64,000 bases of DNA from Heracleum sosnowskyi (lineage: Eukaryota; Streptophyta; Magnoliopsida; Apiales; Apiaceae): positions 133,369,228 through 133,433,227 of the forward strand of contig CM061235.1 of assembly GCA_030848705.1 (NCBI GenBank), in the 5' to 3' direction. How positions within the stretch are numbered: the first letter of the stretch is position 1; every line of letters starts with the position of its first letter. The notes below the pieces were generated by a model. It worked only from the letters and a program-made list of their open reading frames with translations. It searched no databases and had not been told where the DNA came from. The position numbers were made by a program, and so were the translations under genes. Below are positions 1-10,653 of this stretch, in pieces.

Positions 1-476
1 TGTATGAATCAGTTCTATTTAGTAGTCAACTTCAGTTTTTATGTAATGTATGTTAAGGCATCGACTTGTTTTTATTTATGAATGAATTTCAAGTTTAGCA
101 AAAAAAACAAATACTTGCAACAATCACAATGATATTATTAAAGTTTAATTTTAATAAATATGGATGAAACATTGGAAATAATCCATGTATGTTGTTGATG
201 AGATTCAAGGATTTCACAATTTATACACGCTGAGATTTGCAACAAATATATATACATGGAGTTAAGGGACAAAAACCTGTTAATGGTTATTTAATTTAAT
301 TTAAATACATCTCATAATATCATCCCCTTACCTTTTTAGATCTGTCAATAGCTAAGTTTCGAGGCTTCTGGATAACATTTTATTCTTTACCGAGCTCATT
401 TTAACCATAATATTAAAATTCATAAATTACTGAAGATTGTCTAGTGAAAACAACCTAATTGGCTACTAAGCATATA

Positions 477-743
477 CTCTTTCCGTCCCATCCATTTCTT
501 TACATTTTTTTTGGGATGTCCCATCCAATTTTTTACATTCCAATTTTTTTCAAAAATAGTAAAGTTTTATAATATAAAAATTAACTACTTCTTCTGTTCT
601 CTTCCACTTTACTTACTTTATAACTTAAATATTGACGGGTTCCACCACTTTATTTATTCTTTTTACTTTTTTACCTATTTTACTTATATTTCTTAGACTC
701 TGTGTCCAACTCAAATGTAAACAATTGAATGGGATGGAGGGAG
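477..743. mobile_element. Stowaway-like MITE (unit 1)
   Basis: The left end CTCTTTCCGTCCCAT and right end ATGGGATGGAGGGAG form imperfect terminal inverted repeats of the Stowaway type (CTCCCTCCGTCCC). TA dinucleotides flank both ends (475-476 and 744-745). It is 267 bp, AT-rich and non-coding. It occurs at the same place in every unit, so it predates amplification of the array. Confidence 0.75.
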
Positions 744-1129
744 TATGACATAAGGAGAAAAATTATAATTTTGTTTTTAGCAACATGTTTTACTGTATAC
801 GCTATATGCGTTTCAATTAATTTCCGAATACCATTTCATTAACGTATATTGATTTTCTTATGTCTAATTACATAAATTAAAGTATCCTTTTATTAACGTT
901 TATAGTTTACTTTTGTATTTAAGGTTGTGTAATTATTTCACTGTAACCTCTATTAAAATTAATATTAGCTTTTAATTGTACATTAATTGATATACATATA
1001 ATTATAATGCATGTGTATAAATAGCCATCCTTGGTGGTTCATTATTCATAAATCAACAAAGGGTAGTCTTGTCTCTCGTCACAACACAAAAGCAATTATA
1101 ATTTTATTACTGGTCACATTACAAAAAAA
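744..1129 (+). promoter_or_regulatory. Promoter and 5' leader of the unit 1 peptide gene
   Basis: A TATA box (TATAAATA, 1016-1023) lies 107 bp upstream of the ATG, a normal spacing for a plant gene with a short 5' leader. Directly before it is TGCATG (1008-1013), the core of the RY element bound by B3 seed regulators such as FUS3 and ABI3. The block from about 760 to the ATG is strongly conserved in all units. An RY core is short and may be chance; seed expression is an inference. Confidence 0.55.
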
Positions 1130-1539
1130 ATGGAGAAGATCTCAATTATGTTTATCATCTCTTTTGCCTTGATACTTTCTGTTTCTAGTAAGTCAAGTAT
1201 CACTTTTTTTTTGTCAATTAGTAAGTTTAAGATGAATGTACACTATATGATTTTTAAAGACCAGTCGATCGGAAACAATATTATAATGTTATATTGATCA
1301 CATTTTACTATAAATGTAATAGTAACAAGTTTCATATAATATTATTAAAATATCTTATTATATCATACTTACATGCATTATTTTATTAGGATATTTCTAG
1401 TGATATAATTGTAATTTTGACTTTTTCTATTTGTACCATTTTTTCCTAGTATTGGTTTCTACAAATGGTGTCATACCTTTGAGAATCCTCTAATCTATTA
1501 TTTATATATCTTATACTGCAACAAAAACTTTGTGAAACA

Positions 1540-1715
1540 TTTTATTCAACAACTTGAAATTACATAATTGCCCCTCCAAAGTCAAATGTTATAAAAATGT
1601 AAGAAAGTTTTCATATTGATGGGAATCGAACCTAAGACACTTTAATACTAATTACTAAGAATTTCAAGTCACCAATTTAACCATTGAGCTACTTAGGCTT
1701 TTTTGTTGTGGTATA
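1540..1715 (-). repeat. tRNA-derived SINE-like segment inside the Helitron
   Basis: On the reverse strand the complement of 1681-1691 reads TAGCTCAATGG (a pol III A box) and that of 1621-1632 reads GGTTCGATTCCC (a B box). They are about 50 bp apart, as in tRNA genes and tRNA-derived SINEs. The sequence between does not fold as an obvious complete tRNA and there is no clear anticodon arm, so a SINE head or decayed tRNA relic is more likely than a working tRNA. Outer limits are approximate and no target duplication was identified. Confidence 0.5.
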
Positions 1716-2984
1716 AAACTCATTAGTATGGTAATGTCTTTCACAAATATTATTTTACACTTTAGTTTTTATTCAAGATTCTTTCATGATAATTTCATTT
1801 GTCTGATTATTAATAAAAGTGGTTATTGGTATAAAGTATATCCAATAGACACGTATCTCTTTAATTAAATTTAATTATGTTTCTTCCTTTGTATTCACAA
1901 TTTTAAGACAAAGTACAAATGCATTTTTAGTCACATAATATCACTTTTTAGTCCGAGCATCTAATAATACAAAATAGTAATCATTTTGTCTCAACTATGT
2001 TCATACATATCAGATAATATAAGTAATAATATAAGCACCTCTATAGTTGTTACCCTGAATAGAGATGAACGTAATCCGGATTCAGGTCGGATTTTTCGAT
2101 ATCCGATAGGGTCGGGCTTTTTTAAATCGAGACAAATTTCCTCTAAAATATTTATACCTCTAGATAGGGTCGGGTCAGGAGGGGCCAAATCGGATTTTTA
2201 CAAATTATTTTAGATATTGATAACTTTAACTTTAACTTTAACTTTTTTTTATTTTTTCGGATTTAATTAAAAAATTTAAGCTTTTATCCGAGATTTAATT
2301 GAAAATTCTAACTTTTTGGATTGGACTTTTATCCTGATCAAGACTACGTCCAAATCGAGATTAAATTTGGGTCTATTCGGCTCGAATCGGATCGAGGTTT
2401 TGTGAAAAATAGGTGATCGGTTTAAGCCTGCGGGCTGGATCCAATTGAGGTGGACTTTTTTTAATCAGATTTTTTCCGAATTTTTTAACCAGTTCGAACA
2501 GTTTTTTCCGAATACGAATTTGTGTGCATCTCAATCCCGCCACCTCATGCATTAAGGACAAGTATACTACTCCGGCCGCTTATAGAGAATTATGGAGACC
2601 GGAGAGTATTGGTACTTTCGAAATGGAGCCTTTATTTGACACCTTTAACTAATTCCTATCTGATTATTAATTAGCTTATAAAACTAATCATCAAATACAT
2701 TCAACTAAGAACAAAATCTTCTTCGGACTAATACCAAACCGATCTTCCTTGCATAAGTATATTCACAACTGTACAATTACTGCATTCATCGTGTCTGCAG
2801 GGAGACCCTTTTTAAAACGGGCAAAATGATATGCATTCGTTTAAATGGTATATCCACATATACTAATACAACTTATATTTCTACACTTTTACTCTATTAT
2901 ACACACCGATCAAATATTACAACATCCACTTAACGGCTAACCCATGAACTACAAACAGGTAAATGGAGTGCCAATGTTCCCCCA

Positions 2985-3735
2985 ATCGAGAGAGAGAGAT
3001 CAAAATATAGATCCAAAACAAAAGTTGAGAAGAAAAAGTGGAGGAGACGGGGAAAAAGGAAAGAAAAGCCAAAGAGACAGTAAAAGAGGGATAAAAAGGA
3101 TAAGAGAGGGGTCTCCAAAGAGTGACGCCGAAAATAGAAGGCAACCAACACCGTAGGAGGAGGCATGAGAGAGAGAGACAAATAACATAAATAAATTAAC
3201 CCCAAAAAAAGCACAAACTCGACAATATCGATAAAGAACAATTTGTCACTGCCAGCTCAAACAACAACTCATGACAAATATTTACTTTATGAGCATACCA
3301 ACCCCAAGTGCATTTACCTGCACAAAGCCTACAAATTTGGTTCAAGCATTCCATCAAACACATAATACACACTCTAAATAAACATAAACTAAACAGTCAA
3401 AGAATGCATTTGAGTAAACAATTATGACGCACACTAAATAAACAAAGCATAACATGCATTTCAGTAAATGTGTTTTAATAGATTACGTCTTCCTAAGGAT
3501 CATCACATAAGAGAGGGGTCTCTAGAGAGTGACACCGAAAATAGAAGGCAGCCACTATTGGAGGGGGCATGAAAGGAGAGAGAGCGATCAAAATACAGAT
3601 CCTAAACAAAAGTTGAGAAGAAAAAGTGGAGGAGACGGAGAGAAAGGAAATAAAAGCCAAAGAGACAGTAAAAGAGGGATACGAAGGATAAGTGGGGGGT
3701 CCAAAGAGTGACGTCGAAAATAGAAGGCAGAGAGG
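2985..3735. repeat. Two diverged copies of a purine-rich block in the Helitron
   Basis: A block of about 140 bp (roughly 2990-3135) recurs at roughly 3585-3725. Both copies share gatcaaaata-agatcc, then aaaagttgagaagaaaaag, then a run of GA-rich sequence ending in gtgacg-cgaaaatagaaggca. The intervening sequence is AT-rich. The short open frames on both strands here come from this low-complexity composition and do not look like genes. Confidence 0.7.
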
Positions 3736-4511
3736 GGGATATTTCAGGATGGGGTGGAGAATGCAATAATTTTTAAATGAACTAAGAATTTCAATGAGTC
3801 AATTTATTCAATGCGAAATGATAATTATACTCTCAAATTTCGAAATGACATTTTAATCTATATTATAATTATCTCATATCAATATATCTGTAACTCATAA
3901 AATACGTTGAAATTAATAAAACTTACGCAATATTCTAGAACATGCCCGTGCCTCGCATGGGCTATAAAGCTAGTTACAATTAACATTTGAAAAAAATTGC
4001 AAATAAAAAATAAAAGATAGTAAAGATTAGATCTTTGACGAATAATATACTAAATTGCTTGCTGTTCCAGTGGAAGAAAGTCAAATTGAATTTATCTTTG
4101 ATCTTTATTTTAAAATATTTAATCATGATGGTTAAAGAATTTCTTACTTTGATAGATAATAACACAAGGGTAGGATTGAGAATTTCCCAAATTTACTTGA
4201 AAGGCTTGTATTGGTACATCTGCATGGCCTTGTAGGAGTTAATAATGGTGATTGTTGTGCAGGTTCACGGTGGTAGAAGATCCAGAAGTTGATGCTCCTA
4301 ACCAAATCATGAATGTTGGTACATGCGAAGGAAATAGTGCCAAAGGCAATGCTACTTGTCTATATTTATGTGATCACGTATACCATTGTCCTGGTGGTTT
4401 ATGTTACTGTGGGCCAAGTAATACTTGTCATATCACTTGTTAAAACCCATAAATATTTTACCGTTTTTTATTAATTAAATAAATTGTATCGTTCTTTGCA
4501 TCTTAAATATA

Positions 4512-4540
4512 TTAGCTTATAGTCCGTGCGAAGCACGGGT
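4512..4540 (-). mobile_element. 3' terminus of a second, older Helitron (reverse strand)
   Basis: Read on the reverse strand, this is a hairpin CCGTGC-TTC-GCACGG followed by ACTATAAGCTAA. That matches a Helitron 3' end (hairpin, about 10 bases, CTRR). On the forward strand the TTAG is preceded by A, as expected for insertion into AT. It lies 68 bp after the peptide gene's stop codon. It is present in all units, with an eroded hairpin in unit 2, so it is older than the array. The far (5') end was not located. Confidence 0.55.
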
Positions 4541-6266
4541 TACTTTCAATTTTTTTTTAATTTCAATAATTTAAAATAATATTTGTCTCTTTTATCTTTG
4601 TAATAATATTAAAATATAATATAATAATAAGTGATCAATACGGTTTAAATGTTAAATTTAATACGTTGTTGGTAGAAATTGAACCTTAAACTTATGTATA
4701 TAACAAATTTTAATATTGTATCGAATTGAGTTTAATATTGTATCAAATTATAAAGTTTTGTATAGAAATTTGTAATTGTTTTTGTAAAAATACTTTTTAA
4801 TTTTTTTTTTTTTTTTTGCAAAAATACGGGTTTTCATTTTTTTTTTAAATACGAATTTTCAATCTAATGCAATTGGATGGAACCTTAAATGTAACTTCAA
4901 TTATTTTTCAGAAAAACATAAAAAAAGTTGCATCTATTTGTTTCTTATTACAAATCATAAAAAAGTTGCATTTGGTTACTTCTGGTTACCAATCGTATCT
5001 TTGCAAATATTTTTAAAAGATATTAAAGCTACAAATAAGTACAAAGAAAATGGGTTTGTTAATAAGAGCTTGATGCTCCTAAGTACCTACATAAGGGTAC
5101 TTTGATAGTTGCATTCTTATCCCTCTTACTCTTATATTTTATAATAAGATATAATAAGATACAATAGGCGTGAAACATATCTTATTCAGCATTTTGGTTA
5201 TATGCCGTCAAATGAAGAGTCTATTAAATTTTAAGATATATAGTTGATAATCGCTAAATTTAATATTAAAAATTATATTTGGTTATTAATAAAATTATAT
5301 TCAAATACTAAAAAAGTGTATTTTAATGATTTAAATAAAAAATTAAATATTAAAAAGTGCAACTGATCTAAATCAAGGGTGTGAATATATCACTTCCAAA
5401 AATTTATTATTTATTATATTCACACAGCCTGTTTACTATTTTGACTATATCTTACCTTATAAAAATCAAATTTGGCCGATTTCACAGCGCACACGAAAAT
5501 AAAAAAATAATTTTAATTTGATGATGATTTAACAATTATTATCTAACTAAAAATACTCGAAAACTGAAAAAGAAAATAAAATTACAAATTTTTACATTGT
5601 TCAACATCGAGAATCTACTCATATTTGCTTTATGTTATTAAAATGCACTTTTTAGGATTTGAATATAATCCTACTAAAATGAAAATATACCTTTTACTAT
5701 CAGATGCAACGATTCTCATTCGTCCACTTTCAAAGCAACGATCCTTATTAATTTAACGAAACAGAGACGGTGATTACCAAAATTTCAGATAAGATCCCTT
5801 CACTTATTATATATAAAGTATAAAATACGTGTAATTTACATTTGTTTTTCTTGCTAAAAAAATGTCATCCTTCTAAATAGAACCACATTCTTTGAATATC
5901 CATGAAAGATAAAATTTAAGTAACATTTCCGTCTAAAAAGATTAAAATCTTTTTTGCAAGTCTAAAAAAATTGTAATTCTTTATACTTGCAACAATTTGA
6001 TTAGAGGTCTTGAATTGGGGTTTTTGTTTGTTTGAGCAACTGGATCAAGTAGATCCGACAATTTGATACACACAAATTAAATGACATGACACCAAATGAT
6101 ACGAAAATTTAGTGTTTGTGTTTATCTTTTGAGTACACGACAAAAAAGTACACGAATACGAAAGTACACGACTTAGATTTTGTGTCTTGTTTGGATTTAG
6201 CATTAGGGTAAACGACACGACACGACACGAAGTACACGACATAAATATATTAATTCATAAATAGTA
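4541..6266. other. AT-rich spacer of unit 1, no gene seen
   Basis: This stretch has no convincing coding sequence on either strand. It holds T and A runs (around 4800-4850) and AT-rich sequence conserved between units. Near 6205-6242 is an ACGAC-rich tract (cgacacgacacgacacg) whose copy number varies between units. The short open frames over the ACGAC tract are by-products of the repeat. Confidence 0.6.
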
Positions 6267-6496
6267 CCCCTCTCTCTCATTTCTTTATTGTTTTTTACAC
6301 TACTTGGCACGCATTTTAAGGCTCTACAACTTATTTTTAAAACTTTATTTTTCTAAATAAAAATTTAAACATTATATTTTTATTCAATAGAAGAAAAAAA
6401 ATTAAAATAATTTATCGGAGTATATATTAAAAGAGCCTTAAAATACGTGCCGAGTCCCCATCCCCTAATGTAAAGAATTGAGGGGGACGGAAGGAG
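6267..6496. mobile_element. Stowaway-like MITE with internal inverted repeat (unit 1)
   Basis: TA dinucleotides flank the element (6265-6266 and 6497-6498). The right end GGACGGAAGGAG is a Stowaway-type terminus; the left end CCCCTCTCTCTC is degenerate. Inside, gcacgcattttaaggctct pairs with agagccttaaaatacgtgc near the right end, giving a long hairpin. Copies occur at the same place in all unit tails. The copy after the first Copia element is interrupted by the Gypsy element. Confidence 0.6.
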
Positions 6497-6783
6497 TAAT
6501 ATTTGTAATAGGTATATGTATATTTATTTATAAAATTATAGGTATTTTTATAATTTTATATGTAAATATGATGTAAGTATGCTTAGCAAAAGAAAAAAAT
6601 GATGTAATTATATAACTTTTAATATATATTTGTAAAAGTTTTTCCTACAATTTTAACATTTTAATATATTTATTTGTTTATTTTCATTTAATATTACCTG
6701 AAACACGATAAAAAAGTAAACGATGACACGAAAATACATGAACATGAAAGTACATGAATCCTAAACAAATCATATTTGAGTCG

Positions 6784-7842
6784 AATCACACAACCAGTTC
6801 ACAAATCATATTCTAAAGCACACAACCAGTTCACAAATCACAGAAACTTATATGATCAATAAAAACACAAGAGAATCACTTAAAAAATCAAAAAAAATCA
6901 AGTCGAATGGAAATGAAAGAAAAAACAGAATTTGGACAGCAATTCGACTTAATATCTTGATTTAGAAAGAACAAAGAGATTTGCTAAGTGAAAACTTGAG
7001 CAACAATGAATTAGATCAAAGGTTTCTGCACAGAAATGAGAGAATTCGAAATAGGGGAAGTTAAACAGAACTGATAAGAAAAAAAATGCGTGTGTGTAAG
7101 TGTATGTGTATATATAAGAAAAACAAACTGTTAAAATAAAACAAATGAAATGAACCGTTTTTTTTAAATTTGTACTGGGAAGACAATCGGGAAGACTTAG
7201 GATAGTCTTCCCGGTAGTCTTCCTAGAACAAATTAGGAAGTCTTCGGAAAAATCAATAAAAGAAAAACAGAAAATAAAATAATTAATTGAGAGTCTTCCC
7301 GATAGTCTTCCTAGTTAAAAAACTAGGAAGACTTAGGAAAAGACTTAAAATAAAATAGAAAAAATAAAAAACAAAAAGGAAATATTCTGAGTCTTCCCGG
7401 TAGTCTTCCTAGTATAAAACTGGGAAGACTTAGGAAAAACTTAGAATGATTAATATTTTTACAGAAAAATTGCAGAAAAATAATAAAAATGCATGAAAAA
7501 TATTTACAAGTCTAGAAAAATTCACAAAAAATTCCATAAATTCTAGAAAAATATGAAGAAAAATATAGAAGTGCATTAAACTAATATAAACCTGCAGAAA
7601 AATTTAAACAACAATATTTACAATCTGAAAAATATCTAAATAATTCTAAATAAATATATTTTCAATAAAAATACATTTCTCCACTTAAAAAATATGAGAA
7701 AAATATTTTTAGAGTAAATATAATATTCAGAAATATTTAAATTAACAAGCATGTTATTACAAACAAGAATTGTCAGTAATATCACTTAGTAACAATGAGA
7801 GAAGACTAATTTTTGAAAAGAACAAACATGACAGAGATACTG
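6784..7842 (-). other. Non-coding 3' region of the Copia element
   Basis: AT-rich sequence between RNase H and the truncated edge. It begins with a direct repeat containing cacacaaccagttcacaaat (about 6788 and 6820). From 7166 to 7440 it carries repeated GGAAGAC motifs and their complements GTCTTCC, which can form hairpins. No gene, LTR or clear polypurine tract was recognised. Confidence 0.6.
7166..7440. repeat. GGAAGAC/GTCTTCC inverted-repeat cluster (Copia 3' region)
   Basis: Three groups of paired motifs occur here, for example gggaagacttagg facing agtcttcccgg. A matching cluster lies in the 5' LTR at about 14043-14208. The rest of the two regions does not align, so the shared motif is not simply a leftover LTR copy. 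Confidence 0.65.
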
Positions 7843-8598
7843 TTAATCACTAAGACTGTTTAACATACCCAATTTACCAACTAACTTGGTAAATGTGGAT
7901 TCGTCAACAGATTTAGTGAATATATCTGCAGTTTGATCTTCTGTGGGTACAAAGTGTAACTCCACAGTACCATTCATGACATGCTCTCTGATAAATTGAT
8001 ACCTGATATCAATGTGCTTCGTTCTCGAGTGCTGCACAGGGTTGTTGGAGATTGCTATGGCACTTGTATTATCACATAAAATAGGGATTTTGTCTAATAC
8101 AAAGCCATAGTCCTTCAATTGATTCCTTATCCATAAGATCTGAGCACAACAGCTTCCAGCAGCAATATATTCAGCTTCTGCTGTTGAATTGGAAACTGTT
8201 TGTTGTTTCTTGCTATACCAGGAAAGCAATCTACCTCATAGGAATTGACAACTCCTAGAGGTACTCTTTCTATCCACAACACTACCTGCATAATCAGAAT
8301 CTGTATATCCAACAAGGTTAAAACTAGAATCTTTAGGGTACCAGATACCTAAATTAGGTGTACCCTTAAGATATCTCAAGGTTCTTTTAACAACAACGAG
8401 ATGTAAATCTCTAGGGTCCGCTTGGAACCTTGCACACAAGCATGTAGCATACATAATATCTGGTCTACTTGCAGTAAGATAGAGTAAGGAGCCAATCATA
8501 CCTCTGTAGCTTGTAACATCTACCTTGATAGAGTTATCACAAGCTCCAAGTTTGACTGCTGTTGAAGATGGAGTCCTTGCTGATGCTGAATCCTCCAT
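7843..8598 (-). pseudogene. Copia RNase H and end of reverse transcriptase
   Basis: Two pieces in one frame are separated by a single stop at 8236-8238. The upstream piece (8236-8598) holds the RT-RNase H connection and the first RNase H motifs, including SRPDIMYATCLCARFQ and YTDSDYAGS. The downstream piece (7843-8229) holds WYSKKQQTVSNSTAEAEYIA, the CDNTSAIAIS motif and the C-terminal DIFTKS block typical of Copia RNase H. Together with the reverse transcriptase at 8695-9462 it formed the end of the polyprotein. The protein as it stands is truncated. Confidence 0.85.
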
Positions 8599-8694
8599 GT
8601 GATACTTTTTGAGGAGTTCTTTGAGATACTTGGATTGACAAATAAATATACCATTTGACCTTTGACTTACTTGTAATCCAAGAAAGAACTTCAG

Positions 8695-9462
8695 CTAACC
8701 CATCATACTCATTTCAAACTTACTCTGCATTAGCTTAGCAAATCTCTTACAAAGATAATCATTAGTAGACCCAAATATGATGTCATCCACATAGACTTGG
8801 ACTAATATCATATCACTTTTGTGTTTATTTGAAAAAAGAGTTTTGTCTATGATACCTCTAACAAAACCATTTTCTAAAAGAAAACCAGAGAGAGTGTCAT
8901 ACCATTTTCTTGGGGCTTGTTTGAGACCATAGATAGCCTTGAAGAGAAAGTACACAAAGTCCAGCAACTCCTGATTTTCAAAGCCATGGGGCTGTTCCAC
9001 ATACACTTCTTCATCCAGCTCACCATTCAGGAATGCACTCTTAACATCCATTTGATAGAGTTTAAAATTGGAGTAAGCTGCAAATGCTAAGAACATCCTG
9101 ATGGCCTCAAGTCTAGCCACTGGTGCATAGGTTTCATCATAATCAATGCCTTCAGCTTGTGAATACCCTTGAGCAACCAGTCTTGCCTTGTTCCTTGTAA
9201 CAATGCCATCCTCTTCCAGCTTGTTTCTGTATACCCATCTTGTACCAACTACTTTCTTGTTCTTTGGTCTGGGTACCAGCTTCCAGACTTGCTGTTGTTC
9301 AAATTGATTGAGTTCATCTTGCATAACAATCACCCAATCAGGATCTGTCAGTGCTTCCTCAGTTTTCTTTGGTTCCATCTTAGATAGAAACTCTGAATAA
9401 TGACATTCATTCTGAGTAGCACTTCTAGTTCTAACTCCAACACCTGGATCACCAATGATCAA
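8695..9462 (-). pseudogene. Copia reverse transcriptase domain (RVT_2)
   Basis: A 255-residue open stretch of the Copia-type reverse transcriptase. It begins in the linker (GVRTRSATQNECHYSEFLSK), then WKLVPRPKNKKVVGTRWVYR, ARLVAQGYSQ, YAPVARLEAIRMFLAFAA, MDVKSAFLNGELDEEVYVEQ and GLKQAPRKWYD. The catalytic YVDD is at residues 224-227 (8782-8793). It ends at a TAG at 8695 inside the conserved region after the active site; the same frame continues to 8236. The catalytic motif is intact, but the flanking stops prevent a full polyprotein. Confidence 0.9.
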
Positions 9463-9525
9463 CTCAAAAGGATGAGCCCTATTCCATACAGTCTATCTTG
9501 AAAGATTTGATCTTGATGATTCGCC

Positions 9526-10455
9526 TTAAAATTCATTGTGGTGTTGTGAATGACTATAAGATCCTTCATTTCCTCCCCCTGAGTTGTTACTTGATTGCCT
9601 TGATGATTCTTCTCCAGTGTTGGTGGTATCTCCATTGTTACCAATGTTTCCACCACCACTACCATGATCATTATCATCATTATTATTGTCATTACCAACA
9701 ACATTCTCAGGTGGGGCTTCATCATCTGATTCTGAGTCTGGCAAGTTATCAAACTTCAGTTTCTCAGATGAGTCTTCTGTTTGGATACTAGGGAGCTTAG
9801 TGTCATCAAATGTAACATTGACACTTTCCTTCACATGGTGACCATCAATCAAGTACACCCTGTAAGATCTTCTGGAATAACCAATAAAAATAGCTTCTTG
9901 TGCCTTGGCCTCAAACTTTCCACGTTTCACATTGTCATCCTTAAGCACAAAGCATTTTGCACCAAATACATGAAAGTATTTGAGAGTTGGTTTCTTGTTG
10001 TTCATGATCTCATAAGGAGTCTTCATTAAGTCCTTGTTGATTAAAGTTCGATTCTGAGTATAACAAGCAGTGTTCACAGCTTCAGCCCAAAAGTACATTG
10101 GAAGTCTTGATTCACTTAACATAGTCCTAGCAGCTTCAATCAATGTACGATTCTTTCTTTCCACCACTCCATTCTATTGAGGAGTTCTAGGGGCAGAATA
10201 CTGTCTTGTTATTCCTTTATCTGCACAAAAGTCATTTAGGACTGCATTCTTGAATTCAGTTCCATTATCTGACCTTATAGCTCTAATAGGGAATCTAGAA
10301 TCCAGCTCAATCAACTTTATATGATCAATCACCATCTGTGGGGTCTCATCCTTGGAATATAGGAATAAAACCCAAGTATATTTGGAATAGTCATCAACAA
10401 TCACAAGTGCATGCTGTTTCTTTGACATGGACATCACACTAACTGGACCAAACAA
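9526..10455 (-). pseudogene. Copia integrase domain
   Basis: Two pieces in one frame are separated by a TAG at 10174. The upstream piece (10174-10455) carries VDDYSKYTWVLFLYSKDET and RSDNGTEF, which hold the first two acidic residues of the DDE triad. The downstream piece (9526-10167) begins with VERKNRTL, holding the final Glu, then SRLPMYFWAEAVNTACY and an acidic Asn/Asp/Gly-rich C-terminal tail. Just upstream is another in-frame stop (about 10469), and stops at 9526 and about 9490 separate it from the reverse transcriptase. Confidence 0.88.
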
Positions 10456-10653
10456 ATCTATGTGCAGTTACTGAAGTGGTTCAGTTATTGATGATGTGTC
10501 AGTGCCCTTGTGAGAAGCTTTCTTTGACTTTCTTTTCTTATATGCCTCACACAGTCCTTCATGTGTAAATTCCATCTGAGGCAAACCTCTAACCATTTCC
10601 CTCTTGACTAAAGAGTTCATGGTTTTGAAGTTAAGGTGAGACATCTTCTTGTG

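Larger units (their letters stand above)
1494..3973 (+). mobile_element. Non-autonomous Helitron in the intron of unit 1
   Basis: The element begins with TC (1494) and ends with CTAG (3970-3973). It sits exactly between an A and a T with no target duplication. Eleven bases before its end is a hairpin: GCCCGTGC, a CTC loop, then GCATGGGC (3944-3962). These are the defining Helitron terminal features. Units 2, 3 and 5 have the empty site, reading ctctaa directly joined to ttacaatt. It has no Rep/helicase reading frame, so it is non-autonomous. It contains a tRNA-like segment and two diverged copies of a purine-rich block. The only other copy in the window is in unit 4. Confidence 0.9.
1130..4443 (+). 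pseudogene. Secreted eight-cysteine peptide gene, unit 1 (exon 2 damaged, possibly rescued by splicing)
   Basis: Exon 1 is 1130-1187 and encodes a hydrophobic signal peptide (MEKISIMFIISFALILSVS). The donor GTAAGT is at 1188, and the intron contains the Helitron at 1494-3973. With the acceptor used by intact unit 2 (CAG ending at 4262), exon 2 reaches an in-frame TAG after four codons. The cause is a 13-bp deletion relative to unit 2, between two GGTGG repeats. A second possible acceptor, TAG ending at 4276, would give an exon of 4277-4443 that restores the frame and yields about 74 residues with all eight cysteines. The cysteine core matches unit 2; two spacer residues differ (Gly to Asp, Asp to Asn). 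AATAAA at 4478 is a candidate polyadenylation signal. Whether this copy works depends on splicing that cannot be seen here. Confidence 0.6.
1..6783 (+). repeat. Tandem monomer, unit 1 (cysteine-rich peptide gene unit)
   Basis: This is the first copy of a monomer that recurs at 30443, 34801, 45373 and 60730. Without its 2.48-kb Helitron it is about 4.3 kb, close to the 4358 bp of unit 2. In order it holds a Stowaway-type MITE, a TATA promoter, exon 1, an intron, exon 2, a Helitron-like 3' end, AT-rich spacer, an ACGAC-rich tract and a second MITE. It stops at the sequence catatttgagtcg, where the other units continue with catttgtgtatgaatcag into the next unit; here it abuts a truncated Copia element. 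Unit 1 differs from units 2 and 3 by scattered substitutions and indels but is almost identical to unit 4. Confidence 0.9.

Noticed and set aside
1615..1700. A functional tRNA gene on the reverse strand
   Set aside because: A and B boxes are present, but no complete cloverleaf or anticodon arm could be drawn.
2050..2540. Possible small hAT element in the Helitron: tagagatgaacg at the left, cgttcatctc-like sequence (gcatctcaat) at the right, and cggattt/ggtcggg repeats between
   Set aside because: The inverted ends match only loosely and no 8-bp target duplication was found.
2917..3241. Overlapping frames of 60-103 residues on both strands in the Helitron
   Set aside because: They come from purine-rich low-complexity DNA, lie on both strands at once, and show no domain.
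6045..6242. Short reverse-strand frame of 65 residues over the ACGAC tract, recurring in other units
   Set aside because: It is a translation of a simple repeat, its sequence changes with repeat number between units, and it has no start context or domain.
7166..7440. CRISPR-like array
   Set aside because: The motif spacing is irregular, the motifs occur in both orientations, and the DNA is a plant retrotransposon.
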